From: Actinomycetota bacterium
GTDB taxonomy: Bacteria > Actinomycetota > Actinomycetes > Mycobacteriales > SCTD01
Length of the DNA stretch: 41,829 nt
Assembly (NCBI GenBank): GCA_019348355.1
Contig: JAHWJP010000010.1
Coordinates: forward strand, 1-41,829
Reading direction: 5' to 3'
Shown in pieces: positions 40,998-41,829 of the stretch. The notes under the pieces were generated by a model. That model was not told where the DNA came from. It was given only the letters and a program-made list of their open reading frames with translations, and did not search any database. Each line of letters begins with the position of its first letter. Position 1 is the stretch's first letter. Both the position numbers and the translations under genes were made by a program.

Positions 40998-41750
40998 ATG
41001 AACGACCCAGCCCGGTCGCCAGAGGAGGAAGGCATCCGCCTGCAGAAGGTCCTGGCCGCGGCCGGGCTCGGTTCGCGCCGGGCCTGTGAGGCGCTGATCG
41101 AGGCCGGCCGGGTCTCGGTCAACGACGCCCTGGTGACCGCGCAGGGACGCCGGGTGGACCCGGCCACCGATGTGATCCGGGTCGACACGATGCGGATCAA
41201 CACCGCGCCGGGGCTGGTCTACCTGGCGCTGAACAAGCCGCGCGGCTATGTGACGGCGATGAGCGACCCGGAGGGCCGGCCCACCGTGGGTGATCTGGTG
41301 GCGGACCGTCCCGAGCGGCTGTTCCACGTCGGCCGGCTCGACGCGGAGACCGAAGGGCTGCTGCTGCTCACCAACGACGGGGAGCTGGCCCACCGGCTGG
41401 CGCACCCGTCGTACGAGGTCCCGAAGACCTATCTGGCCGAGGTCCTCGGCCCGGTCGCCCGCGACGTCGGCCGGCGGCTGCGCGACGGCGTCGAGCTGGA
41501 CGACGGGATCGTACGGGTGGACTCCTTCCGGCTCGTCGACTCCACCGCCAACCGGGTGCTGCTGGAGATCGTGCTGCACGAGGGCCGCAAGCACATCGTG
41601 CGGCGGGCCCTGGCCGAGGTGGGTCACCCGGTCCAGCGGCTCGTGCGCACGTCGATCGGGCCGGTCCAGCTCGGCGGCCAGAAGGCGGGCAAGATCCGCA
41701 CCTTGCGTCGTGAGGAGCTGGCCGGGGTCTTCGCGCTGGTCGGGATGTGA
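40998..41750 (+). CDS. rRNA pseudouridine synthase (RsuA/RluB family)
   Basis: 250 residues. S4 domain GIRLQKVLAAAGLGSRRACE at the N-terminus, then LNKPRGYVTAMSDPEGRPTV and the catalytic motif HVGRLDAETEGLLLLTNDGE with Asp115, and LHEGRKHIVRRALAEVGHPV. It isomerises a uridine in rRNA, most likely 23S U2605-type (RluB). RsuA is an alternative that the sequence alone does not exclude. The gene follows scpB in the conserved order. The following 50 bases contain a TAGGGT -10-like box (about 41775) for the next gene. Confidence 0.92.
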   Translation: MNDPARSPEEEGIRLQKVLAAAGLGSRRACEALIEAGRVSVNDALVTAQGRRVDPATDVIRVDTMRINTAPGLVYLALNKPRGYVTAMSDPEGRPTVGDLVADRPERLFHVGRLDAETEGLLLLTNDGELAHRLAHPSYEVPKTYLAEVLGPVARDVGRRLRDGVELDDGIVRVDSFRLVDSTANRVLLEIVLHEGRKHIVRRALAEVGHPVQRLVRTSIGPVQLGGQKAGKIRTLRREELAGVFALVGM

Positions 41751-41799
41751 CCGGGTCTCATGGCATCGCACGGCTAGGGTGCGCGGGGACGGAGGTGCC

Positions 41800-41829
41800 A
41801 TGGCGGTACGAGCGGTACGCGGCGCGACG
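41800..41829 (+). CDS. aroH: Chorismate mutase AroH, first 10 codons only
   Basis: The frame runs off the window edge. MAVRAVRGAT is the usual start of AroH-type chorismate mutase, which isomerises chorismate to prephenate. GGAGG (41791-41795) lies 4 bases before the ATG. In many actinobacteria aroH follows the pseudouridine synthase gene, ahead of a prephenate dehydrogenase and cmk, which fits. The call rests on only ten residues and on context. Confidence 0.72.
   Translation, partial: MAVRAVRGAT

Overview
The window is very GC-rich chromosomal DNA of an actinomycete. Most start codons are ATG or GTG, and several are CTG. Gene order closely follows the conserved actinobacterial block known in Mycobacterium tuberculosis as about Rv1691-Rv1711: TPR protein, HAD phosphatase, small protein, tlyA, NAD kinase, recN, steA, steB/mctB, pyrG, Nudix, xerD, parA, scpA, scpB, RsuA/RluB-type pseudouridine synthase. 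A chorismate mutase then starts at the right edge. The genus cannot be fixed; a Frankiales/Geodermatophilales-like lineage is a guess.

Layout. 1-180: end of an rRNA operon (5S and a strong terminator). 220-20320: conserved block with genes for RNA modification, NADP synthesis, DNA repair, division control (SteA/SteB) and CTP synthesis. Between steB and pyrG sits a tightly overlapping four-gene membrane/glycan cassette: MraY/WecA-like transferase, MurJ-like flippase, glycosyltransferase, and a large membrane protein. 20405-22156: an ECF-type sigma factor with its partner gene, and a small membrane protein. 22353-25746: a selenium locus. selD (minus strand) is itself a selenoprotein gene with an in-frame UGA and a SECIS-like hairpin. 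It diverges from an EgtB-type gene and a glycosyltransferase that match SenA and SenB of selenoneine biosynthesis. 25780-27170: an internally deleted class I ribonucleotide reductase alpha gene behind a well preserved cobalamin riboswitch.

27200-35480 is an accessory graveyard: a 54-codon lipoprotein gene, repeats, an Lsr2-domain stub, and frameshifted remnants of DUF3048, chlorite dismutase and DUF427 genes. It also holds broken IS3-type and IS256-type transposases and a truncated ion-channel gene. msrB and a cation/proton antiporter are the only long intact genes there. Copies of a paired GTCAGT motif lie at both ends of the region, and a stub resembling the 5' end of ald lies at its left end, which suggests insertion and decay next to ald. 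From 35567 the conserved block resumes: ald, xerD, parA (with a very long Ala/Lys-rich N-terminus), a site-2-protease-like protein without its zinc motif, scpA, scpB, pseudouridine synthase, and the first 10 codons of aroH.

How the genes work together. SelD makes selenophosphate, SenB is expected to turn it into a selenosugar, and SenA to join that to hercynine; hercynine must come from an EgtD encoded elsewhere. The UGA in selD also requires SelA, SelB and tRNA-Sec elsewhere in the genome. ParA, ScpA, ScpB and XerD serve chromosome segregation. SteA/SteB and the glycan cassette probably serve envelope growth and division. All function calls rest on reading the sequence and on family knowledge; no database search was run.
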